This document shows, piece after piece, positions 52,031 through 62,556 of a DNA stretch of 64,000 nucleotides. Position 1 is the first letter of the stretch. Each line of letters begins with the position of its first letter. The notes under the pieces are model-generated. The model saw nothing but the letters and a program-made list of their open reading frames with translations, was not told the origin of the DNA and did not search any database. The stretch comes from Thalassia testudinum. Its lineage: Eukaryota; Streptophyta; Magnoliopsida; Alismatales; Hydrocharitaceae. Where the stretch lies: contig JAZHRO010000036.1 of assembly GCA_037157565.1 (NCBI GenBank), positions 15,116,501-15,180,500 on the forward strand, in the 5' to 3' direction. Position numbers and translations under genes: made by a program.

Positions 52031-52640
52031 GTGAGCCAAGACATCTCTTCCATGGCTGCTTTCCAATGTGGGTGTAGAAGAGCCTGCTGGTAGGAGGTAG
52101 GTATCTCTGTAGTAGAGATTGCAGCTATAAAAGCATGAAATTCGATCCCAAGAGATCCTACAAAGACAACACTGCCAGTGATACGATACTGTGCACAAGA
52201 TTTTGAAGCCTTCCTGATAGCAATGGGAATATCGTCATTTATTGGCAAAGAGAGGGATCTTGAAGACACATGAGCAGAAGAATCATCAGTATCTCTAATA
52301 CATACCTAAGTAGAGGACGATGGTGGCTTAGTGGACACTGAAGAAGAGGAGGGGCGTGTCTTCTCTCTGTACATAATTGGCTGCTGATATGTAGCACCCT
52401 CAAATGTCTTCTCATCATGTGGTACATGTCTGAAAGTGCCCACAGTATATTCTACAGTAGATTCTATAGTAGATACACCACTACTATGAGAGAAGTCCTC
52501 CAAGGCTATAGGAGGTACAGGCATAGGAGCAGCCACCTCTATCTCTCTCAACTGATGATCGGAGGTAGAAAAATAAGGAATAGACTTATGAAAAGTTACA
52601 TCCACACTTACATAGTGTTTATGATATATGGGATCAAAAT
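52031..52640 (-). pseudogene. Cop-I linker
   Basis: Open frame with VDVTFHKSIPYFSTSDHQLR, PVPPIALEDFSHSSGV and the conserved exit DIPIAIRKASKSCAQYRITG. Connects integrase to RT. Confidence 0.85.
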
Positions 52641-53500
52641 ACCTGTATCTCTTCTGCATGCATGAGTATCCCAGAAATCCACACTTAACCCCTTGGCACC
52701 AATTTGTCACGACCAGGCCTAAGGAGGTATACAAATGCTACACATCCAAATGTCTTTGGTGGCACGAGAAATAAGTCTGCATTAGGATATAAGATACTCC
52801 ATGGAATCTACTCATGTAAAACAGAGGAAGGGAGCCTGTTAATGAGATAACAGGAAGTAAGAATCGCATCTCCCCAGTAACTATGCGAAACACTATTCTG
52901 GATAAGTAGATCTCTAGTTGTATCTAGGATATGGTGGTGTTTTCTTTTAGCTATCCCATTCTGTTGCGATGTATGAAGATATGAGGTTTGATGTACAATA
53001 TCCGGTGAGCCATACAAATCAGCCAATTTTTTTATGCAAAATTTTAATGCATTATCTGTTTGAATTTTCTTAATGCATACACCAAATTAATTTTTCACAA
53101 ACATCACAAACTATTGAATCAAGGAACCAACTTTCGATTTATTCTTCATCAAAAAGGTTCATGATATACGTGAAAAATCATCCACAAATAACAAATAATA
53201 TCTATAATTTTGATGGTCTGCCACACAGCTAGGCTCCCAGACGTTACAATGCAGCAAATCAAAGCAAGCAAAACAGGTAGATTGGATAGATGCTGGATAA
53301 TTGGCACGGTGATGCTTTCCCAGCTGACACGCATCACACTGAATATTCATGGCAGGAGATAAGTGAGGGATGACACGTCGTAGCTTGTCTAGTGAAGGAT
53401 GACCTAGTCTTCTGTGCCACTGCAAGCCACTCCCTGCAGTAGTCGTCTAACAGGTTACAGCGACTGGACTCTGAAGTAGCCGATACAGACCCCCTCTTCA
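52641..53500 (-). pseudogene. Cop-I integrase and pre-integrase
   Basis: GLQWHRRLGHPSLDKLRRVI with CDACQLGKHHRANYPASI (complete HHCC zinc domain), FDLLHCNVWEPSCVADHQNY, YLLFVDDFSRIS, then a frame shift, an eroded catalytic block near 53050, DIVHQTSYLHTSQQNGIAKR, KHHHILDTTRDLLIQNSVSH, SYWGDAILTSCYLINRLPSS and CGFLGYSCMQKRYRYFDPIY. The best preserved integrase of the window. Confidence 0.9.
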
Positions 53501-54706
53501 TGGCCACCACCAATCGTCCTCTCTATCATGCGATCTTGAAAGATGCATCCAGCAGCGTCAAAAATAACACGATAATTCAACTGCTTGGTAATAGAACTAA
53601 TAGATAGCAATTACATTGCCATATCCGTCACATAATATACATCAGCAAGATGCATGGAGGGTGTAATAGGGGTGTAATAGGTACCCTTCCCTTACCACAA
53701 ATGGGGGCATGCCTACCGTCTATCAACTGTACTGAATGTTGCATAGGCTGTAGTGCTAGAGGATTGAGGCTGCTCATGAGTCAACTGTGCTAGCTGTTGC
53801 ACAAATGCATCATAGTCTGCCTCTGCAAGAGATACTGCCCCAGTGCTCACACATAGAGATACTGTAACAGAAGTCTGGTTGGCAATAGTAGGACGACCAA
53901 GTTTATTCCAACACTTAACGTCAACATGGCCAAGCCTACCACAGTAAGAACATGTAGGTTTGCCCCGACCACCATCAGTCCTGTCCCTGCCTTTGCCATG
54001 AAAGAAGCCTCCATGACCACCACAAGTGCTAACAACAGCATAAGTCGAGGACGTGTTGGTGACAACATCATGAGTATGTTGAATTTGCATCCTACTCAGC
54101 CTCCTGTAAATCTCCTCAATAGGAGGAAACTTAGAGAGAGTCAGAATCTATGAACGAGCCACGAAATAGTAATCACTCACCCCTACAAGGAACATGTAGG
54201 CTGCAAACTCCTTCCTATGATCCCTGCATGTAGAAGTACACATCGGTCTACATGCATTGTATTTCTCCAATAATCCCTTCATAGTGGAGTAATACCGAGA
54301 CAGACTCATTTCTTCTTGCTTGAGATGGCATAAGTCATAGTAGATATGAAATACTTGAGTTGAATTGAACTCATGTGAATAAGCCATCTTCAAGCCATCC
54401 CACATCTCTTTGGTAGTGCTGTAGTACATCATCACCAATCCTTGGAATGATGCTATTCAAAATCTAGGCTCTCACCATAGCATCATCCCGATTCCAAGTC
54501 GCATATTTTCCTGTTTTTTGCTCCGGTGGTGCTTCCATAAGCACATGCTTCTTCTCATGACCTTCCACAGTAACAAGAAAGGTCTGAGACCAACGGGGGT
54601 AATTGGTCTTATCTAATTTTGTAATTGGAGCAAAGAATGGACTCTTGTACACCCCGTTTTCTGTATTATGTCCTGAAGACACCTCAGAATGGTCTGATGT
54701 AGACAT
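53501..54706 (-). pseudogene. Cop-I gag, zinc knuckle and protease
   Basis: Gag ATG at 54706. MSTSDHSEVSSGHNTENGVY, KSPFFAPITKLDKTNYPRWS, GKYATWNRDDAMVRA, stop at a Trp, MYYSTTKEMWDGLKMAYSHE and FAAYMFLVGVSDYYFVARS. The knuckle CSYCGRLGHVDVKC is intact near 53950-53910, followed by EADYDAFVQQLAQLTHEQPQ. The protease start near 53700 lacks a clear D-S-G. A few stops only, in one frame. Confidence 0.9.
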
Positions 54707-55362
54707 AGTAATTCCAAATACACAAGAACAAGCCCAAACAACAAGTTTGAAATCCTGGATAAAACACCAACAAACTTGGGGAATACACACCCCACAATCC
54801 ACAAACCAAAGAGCAGCACTTCACTGGGGAATACACACCCTAAAAATCATTCACTACGAGGAATACACACTCCAATATAGATTAAAAGATCAAGAAGTTC
54901 ATACCACCCGTAGGAAGATTTTTTGATTCAAATCCTCATCCCCGAGGAGAGAGATCGAGAGCAGCAGGTAGCAGCGGTGATTAGGAGGTGGTCCTCATGC
55001 AAAGGGGTGGCAGCAAACGGCGGCAAGAGTGTCGTGACCAGTCATTGCGGCATGATGGCGAGCGTTACAGCTAGAGTGGTTGCTGGCGGTGACAGCAGCT
55101 CCACGATTCGATGCTGCAGCACGGTGGCAAGCATTGCAGCAAGGCAGTGAGAGGCAGTTGTTACGCCTCGATTAGGCGCTGCAGCAGGTGTGAAGAACCG
55201 ATTGCAGCAATGGTGGCAGTCGGTGCTGCTGATGTTGCAGCGGCAATCTGACGCCGGTGTGGCCTTCGGTAGTGGCGGCTGTAGCTCTTGGTGAGAAGGG
55301 TTAAGGTAGTGTTAGGGTTTTTTTTTTGGTGGAGACCTCAACCTGGTGCTCTGATACCAAGT
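54707..55362 (-). other. Cop-I leader and primer-binding site
   Basis: CA/GC-rich leader rich in GCAGC repeats. Primer site on the minus strand TTGGTATCAGAGC at 55360-55348, directly inside the 5' LTR. Confidence 0.85.
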
Positions 55363-55501
55363 TGAAGTAAAGAGAATCTTATTTTACCAAGTCGTCCCTA
55401 TGTCTCTTTATATTGAGAGAGACAGGGGAAAAATAACATAATGGATCCAACACAAAAAACAGGAATAATAAATGCCCCCTCATTCTAAACGTAACTCAAC
55501 A
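55363..55501 (-). repeat. Cop-I 5' LTR
   Basis: 139 bp, TGAAGTAAAGAGAATCTTAT to ACGTAACTCAACA. Differs from 50448-50572 by small indels and scattered changes. Confidence 0.92.
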
Positions 55502-55508
55502 TGCATAA

Positions 55509-56450
55509 ATTGGCTCAACCTCCTAACTGCAAAAGCAATGTCATGTTTGGTAACTGTCAAATACAATAACTTATCCACCATTGCACGGTATCTAGTCACA
55601 TCCTACAGTAGAGGGCTATCATCTTTTGCAGAGGCAAGGACGCATCCATAGGCACAAATGTTGGTTTACATCCCGACGTACCAGTGTCTCTCAACATATC
55701 AAGAACATACTTCTATTGAGATAGCACAAGTCCTCCTCTAGTGTGTTGCACGTTAATGCTAACGAAATAGTTGATGGGACCTAGATCCTTAGTCACAAGC
55801 TGTATCTGTAGCAACTTCATTTCTTCTATACTTGTCGTTGCCAGTCTGTAATATATCATCAACATAAATAAATATAACTGACCATATCTTCCCATGCAGT
55901 GTAAAAATAGAATGAGTAGCAAACGATCTAGCAAAGACATACTCTTGTACTACCTTGTTGAACCTCTCAAATCAGGCTCTTGGACTTTGTTTCAGCTCAT
56001 AAATAGTTTTCTTTAGCCTGCATCCTTTTGACACTCCCCCTTAGTGGAAAAACTTAGTGGTGGTTGCATGTAAATTTCTTCCTCCAAGTCTTCATAAATA
56101 AACACAATTTTTATATCTAGCTGATGAACAGTCCAGCTCTTGTTAACTGCAATAGAGTAATATTCTGACAGAATTGAGGCAAGCCATTGTGGAAAAGGGC
56201 TCAAAGTAATCAACCCCAAAAGTTTGACTGTAGCCTTTGGCAACAAGGCATGCTTTATATCTTTCCAAAGTTCCATCTGGACAACATTTAAGGATGAAGA
56301 CCCATCTACACCCCACAACTGTAGCACCTGGGGGTAGAGCACCACATGCTGCGAGATTGCAAAGCTTCCATCTCTTCCTCCATAGCCAAGGTCTAAGATA
56401 GATCTTGGAAGAACTCCTCATGGTCCCATGGTACTTGTAGACTATCAATT
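55509..56450 (-). pseudogene. Cop-H RNase H start and reverse transcriptase
   Basis: RLSQFM joins the RNase H part left of Cop-I. RT reads WRKRWKLCNLAACGALPPGA, TVVGCRWVFILKCCPDGTLE, RYKACLVAKGYSQTFGVDYF, then a frame change, VHQLDIKIVFIYEDLEEEIY (in place of DVKNAFL.GDL), IYVDDILQTGN with an intact YVDD pair near 55855, and LVTKDLGPINYFVSINVQHT. Stops present. Confidence 0.87.
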
Positions 56451-56793
56451 GTCAGAGAAAACTGTCGTCCAATTGCAGAATATTTAGTAAAAGATTATGG
56501 AGCCTTCCGTTGTGCAATAGGAAGATTCAGGGTAATACTCTTAGTAGTAGTAGGTACCTGGTCCTTGGATAAATTATCAACAGCTGGTGGAGGTTGAGCA
56601 GAAATGGTAGACAATGGTTCATCCACCTGAGGTACATCCAGAGACCTGCGTTGACAATGCTTATGAAAGGTATCTGTATCAGGGACCTCTGGATGACATG
56701 GGAAATGACCAGGATCAGGCTATATAGGTAGCTCAGTGGGCTGTGGTGGCTCAGACAGCATAGGAAGGGGAACCTCTTGAAGGTGAAAGGAAG
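56451..56793 (-). pseudogene. Cop-H integrase-RT linker
   Basis: EVPLPMLSEPPQPTELPI, a His-rich HCHPEVPDTD-like segment and LPIAQRKAP-like exit. Interrupted at 56794 by MITE M5 and continued at 57624. Confidence 0.75.
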
Positions 56794-57615
56794 TAAGGTT
56801 CGAAATGTCAATTTTGATGCCGCTTCGATAAATTTTCAAGTGCGCATTTCGTCGGCACGTCGGGGGTATTCCGAGGAAATGGCTATGTTTCAATGTCAGA
56901 TTTCGACGATTTCGATGCCACAAAAATAGCCCATTTCTGAGGCATGTCGAGGGCATGCTGGAGGCACATCGACGCATGTTGATAAAAATGACAGAACTGA
57001 TCAAAATGATTGAAATTTTAAAAATAACTATTTAAATAGATAAATATTTTTATTTAAGTCATAAATCCTATCTTATACTTTCTATTTAAATGGATAACTA
57101 TTTTTAAAATTAAGGACTATAAGAAGAAAAATGCTAATGCTATTGCTAATTCAAATGAGGATATATTGGTGATATCTTGTTGATAATTTTGAGAAAATTA
57201 CTAAAAATGATTTAAAATGGGTAAAAATGCTACAATATGAAAAAAGCTTAGGTTCTAGAAGATCGAAATCATGTTTTGAAGAGTCGTCCCACGGTACAAA
57301 TCATTAATATCTTTCTAGTTGGCGATATGCGATACATAACTCATGTAACAGTAGCAGTAGTGCAGCGCAGTAGCAGCCAGCCAGCCAGCAGCCAAAAGTA
57401 GCAATGGCGTGCGACATTCCTCATGCATGCGCAACCTAGCAACAAGCAACAACGCAAATCGATATATCATCAGTATGCCGACAATTTCGGTGGCATGCTA
57501 CCGGCATGCCGGAGACATCCTGCATTTCGATAAGTATGTCATGTTGATATGGCATCTTATCAAAACCCCTGTTTCGCCAGCATGTCAAAGGCATGCCGTG
57601 GCATTTTAATCACTG
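56794..57615. mobile_element. MITE M5, hAT-like, in Cop-H
   Basis: 822 bp. Ends TAAGGTTCGAAATGTC and GGCATTTTAATCACTG; target duplication AAAGGAAG (56786-56793) / GAAGGAGG (57616-57623), 6 of 8 matching. The core has CCGGCATGCCGG (57501-57512, perfect 12-bp palindrome) and CAGTATGCCGAC-like blocks. No coding capacity. Confidence 0.8.
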
Positions 57616-57623
57616 GAAGGAGG

Positions 57624-58100
57624 CGGATTGCTCCCCCTGCTTGTGATAGTAAGGAATCTCCTTAAAGAATATGACATCAGCAGAAACATAAAATTTCCAT
57701 GAAACAGGATCATAGCATTTGTATCCTTTCTAGGTTCTAGAGTAGCCTAGAAAAACACACTTCACGGGGTGAGGAAATATTATCCACTTTATATAAGTGG
57801 ATAAAGCACATATAACCAAAAATAACCGAAGTGATAGAAAATAGGTCCTTGTTAGGAAACAAAAGAATATGGAGTTTTACCTCCCAAAACAGAAGAGGAA
57901 ACACAATTCACCAAGTATGTGGCCATTAGAATAGCATCAGCCCAAAGAGATGAACATTCATCTGAAACATAATAGTACGAGCCACATCTAACAAATGACG
58001 GAGCTTACGTTTAGCTACCCCATTTTGTTGGGAGATATGAACGTAAGAAGTCTGGTGAATAATACTAAAAGACTGGAAAAAAATGTGTAACTCTAGCATT
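57624..58100 (-). pseudogene. Cop-H integrase (truncated)
   Basis: FVNARVTHFF near 58100, HQTSYVHISQQNGVAKRKLR-like, HLLDVARTIMFQ-like, then FGYFWLYVLYPLI-like, GYSRTQKGYKCYDPVSWKFY-like, VSADVIFFKEIPYYHKQG-like to M5. The first half of integrase and everything upstream are gone. Confidence 0.82.
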
Positions 58101-58235
58101 CACAAACTCGCCTTGGCAGCTTTAGGAAAACTTGGTGAGGCGAGCCTCGTTGAGGCACTAAGGCCTTGCCTTGTCTTGCCTCAACTTGGCGCTTAGGCAC
58201 GCCTAGGTGAGCACCTTGATAGCACTGCTATGAGG

Positions 58236-58960
58236 TGTGTTTGTTGGTGAAACACCATTGTACATCCTTTCCAGTATCAACTTACAAGAGCAAAACACCT
58301 TTTTCCTTGGTTCACTCAAATGTATGGGGATCTACTAGTGTTAAGTAAGGATATAGATACTTTCTTACTTTTATTGAAGATTGTTCTAGATTCACATTTC
58401 TTTATCTCATGAATGGTCTAAAAGAGCTTCTCTACATTGTCAAGAGTTTTTTCAACATGGTGGAAAATTAGTTTCATACTAGAATTAAAGTGCTCAAATC
58501 AGATAACGTTCGTGAATACATGGAAAGCTCCCTAAAGGAATTTTTGATGAAAAGGGAATTCTATATGAGATATCATGTAGTTATACACCATAACATAATG
58601 GCATTGCCAAAAGAAATAATCGACATCTTCTTGATATTACATGAGCATTATTGATTCAAGGAAAGGAACCTAAATGTTAGTTATTGGCTGAATGCCATTT
58701 TGAGTATGACATTTGATCAACATGATGCTTAATTATGTGCTCAAATGGAAATTTTCTTTTTTATTATTGTTCCTAAAAAAAGAACCCTTCTCTGCCCCCA
58801 AGGTGTTTGATTGCATTTACTATATACGTGTTCTACAATCCGGACAATCTAAGTTTGATCCACGATCTATTAAAGGGGTATTCTTGGATACTTGACTAAA
58901 TAGAAAGGCTACAAATACCTTGATCTTTCTATCGGAAAGAAGTTTGTGACGAGATGTTAC
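58236..58960 (+). pseudogene. Cop-F integrase
   Basis: CYEVCLLVKHHCTSFPV-like Cys pair rejoins the His pair at 49190 across MITE M6. Then KTPFSLVHSNVWGSTSVKYG-like, YFLTFIEDCSRFTFLYLMNG-like (FVDD.SR.TW), KVLKSDNVREYMESSLKEFL, HHNIMALPKEI-like and FDPRSIKGVFLDT. Stops and frameshifts. Confidence 0.83.
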
Positions 58961-59519
58961 TTTCGTTAAGAGCAATTTCTATTTCCAACCCAAAGATCCT
59001 CTTTGAGGAGAGAATAGAAGTACAGACCTTGGCATTCAACATTATTATTTCCAATGGTTGTGGTGAGCAAAGGGAGCAATATGAGGAACATGAAAATGGC
59101 AATCTCAATGATAGTTTGTTCTTTGACAACCGTAATGATACCTGGTTCTTTGACAAAAGTTGTGGCAGAAGGCATGAGCATACATCAAAGACTGAGGAAG
59201 TCAATCATAACCCTATTCCTTCATCCCTTTCATCTCCATCACGAGATTTTGGTACTTCATGAAACTTGATTGTCTCTTCTACTATTCTGGATAATGATGA
59301 TGAAGATATCTTAGTGGGAGATGGTGTTCTATAAAGATACTTCAAATGCTTCAAATGTTAAAGGCATGTCTATTACTCTCTGGAAAAGAGTTAGAGAATG
59401 TACAAAACATTCGACAAAGAGATATGCGGCTTACTCTAGGTTGAGTCCCGACTATAGATGCTTCTTGTCCTTGTTTCCTTCATGACTCCCAGGAATGTAG
59501 CTAAGGTACAACTCAACCT
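58961..59519 (+). pseudogene. Cop-F integrase-RT linker
   Basis: Degenerate; a 102-codon open stretch at 58954-59259 ends SSLSSPSRDFGTS, the Ser/Pro-rich composition usual here. SKRYAAYSRLSPDYRCFLS-like end near 59430-59480. Confidence 0.65.
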
Positions 59520-60330
59520 TAAGTAGGTAAAGGCCATGTAGGAGATGGCTGCTCTATTGAAGAACAATGCATGAGATGTGGTTGATACTCCCGAGGATGC
59601 TCATATTAGTTGGCTCAAAGTAGGTGTACACCATCAATTAAAAAGCATATAGACAACTTGATAGGCATAAGTTCGCTTGGTAGCAAAAGGTTTCATGCAG
59701 AAATACAGAATTGACTACTCTGAGACATTTGCCCTTATGGCTAAAATGAATTCTATGTTGATTATTCTTGTTCATTATTCATTAATTGGATGTAAAAAAT
59801 GCATTCCTAAATGGTGACCTGAAGGAAGCCATCTACATGAGCTTTACCCAAAGATATGAGCGGGAAGGAAAGTGTTGTAAATTGAAGGTGCTATATGGGC
59901 TAAAACAATTTCCCAAGGCATAGTTTGAATGTCTTCGCCTTGCTATGAAATATCAAGGGTATAAGCAAGGAAATGGTGATCACACCCTCTTTATGAAATT
60001 GCATGCTAGCAAGACTAACTTGCTAATTGTGTACATTGATGATGTGATTGTCACCAGAGATGATAAGGAAGGGCTAAACAAAATAAAGTCATCTAGTTAA
60101 TGAGATTGAAATAAAAAATTTGGGTAGACTAAAGTACTTTCTCGAGATAGAGATTGCAAGGTCCAAGTATGGCCTACTCTTGTATCAAAGAAAATACGTT
60201 CTTGATTTGTTGAAAGAAGCAAGGAAACTTGGGTGTAGACTTATTCTCATTCCTATTGTGACAAATCATCGTCTGAGCTTGAAGGATGGGAAACAACTAA
60301 ATGAGCCCAGGAAAAACATATATCAAAAAA
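59520..60330 (+). pseudogene. Cop-F reverse transcriptase
   Basis: KAM-stop-EMAALLKNNA start, VRLVAKGFMQKYRIDYSETF (A..VAKG..Q..GIDY.ETF), [21 protein letters not shown], [19 protein letters not shown], LLIVYIDDVIVTRDDK with Asp-Asp intact near 60040, then GRLKYFLEIEIARSKYGLLL and YQRKYVLDLLKEARKLGCRL. Frame breaks between blocks. Confidence 0.85.
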
Positions 60331-60991
60331 TCATGGGAAAGTTGATTTATCTCAACTCAACCATGGTTATTAGTGTGGTCAGTTAGTTCATGCATGCTCT
60401 AACAGATGGTTATCTTCATGCTATCAAGTATCATGCTATCAAGTATCAACCATATCCTTCAGTATTTGAAGAGTCTTAGAAAGGACCTTCTATTCACCAA
60501 GGGAGATAGTCTGGACATTGAAGTTTTTGTTGAAATCGATAGGGTAGGATTTGTGGATGATAGACGCTCTACCATTGGGAATTTTATATCTTGTTGGAGA
60601 TCTGTCATATGAAGGAACAAGAAGCAAATTGTTTATGCAAGATTCAATGTGGAAGTTGAGATCAAGCCATAGCTATGGTGGTTACTGAAATGTTGTGGGC
60701 AAAAATCCTGTCAATATTGGGATGTCGCTTATTGCACCCATGAGGCTTTACTGTAACAACAAAGTTGCCACCAACCATGCCAACAATCCAGTCTTGCATG
60801 ATAAGACCAATCATGTTGAACTTGACACACTTTATCCGTGAAAAGATCAATCCTTGAGATCCTTATCTCCCTTATTTCATATCAAAAGATTAAGTGGTCG
60901 ATGTCTATAAAAGGGGTTTGTCCCGACACAATATGAGAAGAATGTCTAAAAGTTGGGTGTGTTTGACCTTTATGCCCAACTTAAGGGGGAG
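60331..60991 (+). pseudogene. Cop-F RNase H and polypurine tract
   Basis: GKLIYLNSTMVISVVS, HILQYLKSLRKDLLFTKGDS, LDIEVFVEIDRVGFVDDRRS and TIGNFISCWRSVI, then YCNNKVATNHANNPVLHDKT-like and HVELDTLYP-like. A 15-bp duplication (ATGCTATCAAGTATC) sits at 60417-60446. TTAAGGGGGAG (60981-60991) is the polypurine tract. Confidence 0.83.
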
Positions 60992-61238
60992 TGTTGAGTG
61001 GTATGGAACACTTGTATATGGGTATACGGATCTTGGGTGTGGGTCCATGTATCCCATTTCTCTTATAACTTGTGTAATGCATACCCCCACCTTTTTAAGT
61101 TGTAACAATGAAGTGAAGAACAAATAGCTCTAGTTGCTAATGGGCACTGGTCTTTATGGAGGTTATGTTCCTGTGGTTTTTCTCGTGATGGGTTTTCCAC
61201 ATAATATCGTGTCTCTTGTGTATGTGTTTCATTCAATA
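60992..61238 (+). repeat. Cop-F 3' LTR
   Basis: 247 bp, starts TGTTGAGTGGTATGGAACAC and ends TTTCATTCAATA (CA changed to TA). It matches the 5' remnant at 46925-46984. Much longer than the LTRs of the other copia copies except Cop-Z and Cop-J. Confidence 0.85.
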
Positions 61239-61507
61239 AATAGAAAATGTTGTAAGAGAAGTTCCGACATTGTCTAGTGCAAAACTTGTAATTTCTTTAT
61301 TTTGAAGGAATGAAGTGAATGACTACTGACCTCTAGTAGCCATCCTTTATCCTTTCAGAAGAAAAGGGGAAAAAACCTAAATACTAAAAATAAACCTAAC
61401 TATGAATCTTATGGTGAGTAAGAAATAAACCTCTCCAAGTGATGATAAGGAGAGATTGGTGCTGAGGAGCTTTGGGCAATGAGCTAGTGGTGATGAAAAT
61501 AGATTGT
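61239..61507. other. Unassigned sequence after Cop-F
   Basis: AT-rich, no motif recognised. AATAG follows the LTR, but the matching 5' flank is deleted. Confidence 0.4.
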
Positions 61508-61936
61508 GTGAAGTTGGACCCAATTTAGACATTAGGTCCATGTAGAAGTTGGCTAAGTAGTTGGCTAAATAGATTACTAAGCAACATGATTGGACCGATT
61601 AACTATTGACCCAAGTATGTATATTTGAATCAGTCGTGTGGCCAAGTACAATTACTTAGTGGAGTAATTAGTTACTGTTGAGAGGCGAAGAGTTGTTGAG
61701 GACTATTTTAGTCCCACAATGTGTGGGACAAATTGTGTGTGGTTCGAGTTGCCCATAAAAGCTCATGTATCCCCCACTTTATCATTTTGAAGAGAAATTT
61801 AGAGCTTACGCCCATAGGGGCACTTCTATAGTTTTCAGCTTGTTCTTTATGAGTGGGGTTTCCATGTAAACCCAAGTGCTCTTAATTGTTATGTTTTGAA
61901 TTTGTGTTTGTTTTATTTCAATTATTTTTTTTAACA
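61508..61936 (+). repeat. Cop-J 5' LTR (left end approximate)
   Basis: Ends TTTTTTTTAACA immediately before a TGGCATTAGATT primer site. Contains CCCATAAAAGCTC, a plausible TATA box, about 180 bp upstream of the end. The start is set at TGTGTGAAGTTGG. No partner LTR in the window, so this is inference from the end structure. Confidence 0.5.
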
Positions 61937-61948
61937 TGGCATTAGATT
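61937..61948 (+). other. Cop-J primer-binding site (degenerate)
   Basis: TGGCATTAGATT, three changes from TGGTATCAGAGC, directly after ...AACA. Confidence 0.55.
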
Positions 61949-62012
61949 TTTGGGTTTTATCGTTTGTTCGGGCTCAATTCTACTTGTTGTTAGAGTTCTT
62001 TTTGTGCCTTCG

Positions 62013-62014
<2 letters not shown>

Positions 62015-62081
<67 letters not shown>
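62015..62081. repeat. (AG)n microsatellite
   Basis: About 33 AG units, 80 bp after the Cop-J primer site. Confidence 0.95.
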
Positions 62082-62084
<3 letters not shown>

Positions 62085-62410
62085 AAACTCTTCTCATAGG
62101 TCTGAGATCTAAAGCACAAGGCAAAAGCCCCATATCTACTCTATTGACTTGAGCACGGATGGCTCTTGTTCGAGGTCGGTGCTCCTATGAGGCAACGAAG
62201 GAGCATCCCCTTGAGATCAACTTCCTCGATGGAGTTGCAAAGCCACGCGTTGACTTAAGACGGTGGCGGTGAGTGTGGCAAAACCAACCCTATAGGTTAA
62301 CGCAAAGGTGCTGATGTAGAAGCGCTCCTTTTTCCATTGTCATTGTTGTCGTGCCAAGTTATAGAGAAACCCTAGAGAAGAAAGAGGGAGAGCTAAGGTG
62401 GGAGAAGGGT

Positions 62411-62556
62411 ATGGCCATGGTGTACTACGATCTGACATTTCGGATCACCTCGATGATGACAAGATCCTCAAGGCAAAGATCAACCTCCTCTACGACACCA
62501 ACATGGTCAACTGTGTCGTGGACATCCACAAGAGCTACTACCACACCAAAGATTGA
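62411..62556 (+). pseudogene. EIF3E: eIF3e (INT6) N-terminal pseudogene fragment
   Basis: ATG at 62411: MAMVYYDLTFRITS matches the eIF3e start (MA..YDLT.RI). After a frameshift and loss of about 20 codons it reads DDKILKAKINLLYDTNMVNC and VVDIHKSYYHTKD, then TGA. The family pattern is EQILKAK..LL..TNMVDYAMDIHK.LY.TED. eIF3e is a subunit of translation initiation factor 3. Only the first 60 or so codons remain, with no intron visible across them. An AAACCCTAGAG leader-like motif precedes it at 62367. Confidence 0.85.

Larger units (their letters stand above)
50447..55501 (-). mobile_element. Cop-I: nearly full-length Ty1/copia element nested in Cop-H
   Basis: Minus strand, 5.05 kb, both LTRs (50448-50572, 55363-55501), primer site, leader, gag, protease, integrase, RT, RNase H. 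TGCATAA occurs at both flanks (50440-50446, 55502-55508), consistent with a 5-bp target duplication. It is the only copia copy here without a large insertion or truncation, yet it has stops and a catalytic Asp deletion. Confidence 0.93.
49723..58100 (-). mobile_element. Cop-H: Ty1/copia element, 5'-truncated, opened by Cop-I and M5
   Basis: Minus strand. 3' LTR 49723-49851 and RNase H tail to 50446; Cop-I inserted at 50447-55501; then RNase H, RT, linker (with MITE M5) and integrase up to about 58100, where it stops abruptly at MITE M6 sequence. No 5' LTR. Protein blocks are closest to Cop-P1 and Cop-P2. Confidence 0.83.
49272..58227. mobile_element. MITE M6, hAT-like, split by Cop-H
   Basis: Perfect 8-bp target duplication CTATGAGG at 49264-49271 and 58228-58235, 9 kb apart in Cop-F integrase. 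Ends CAAGGCTGTTAAAGGC and CCTTGATAGCACTG share the M2-M5 pattern. Left part 49272 to about 49722 (with an AT/ACATAT microsatellite); right part about 58101-58227 with GCCTTGCC and GGCGCTTAGGCACGCCTAGG blocks. Cop-H (about 49723-58100) lies between. Confidence 0.85.
46925..61238 (+). mobile_element. Cop-F: Ty1/copia element of a distinct lineage, multiply interrupted
   Basis: Plus strand. 5' LTR remnant (46925-46984), primer site, leader with MITE M3, protease and pre-integrase to 49271, insertion of MITE M6 (49272-58227) carrying 8 kb of other elements, then integrase, RT, RNase H, polypurine tract and 3' LTR (60992-61238). No gag is recognisable. Its protease and integrase resemble Tnt1-type elements more than the Cop-A/B/D/E group. 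Confidence 0.85.
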
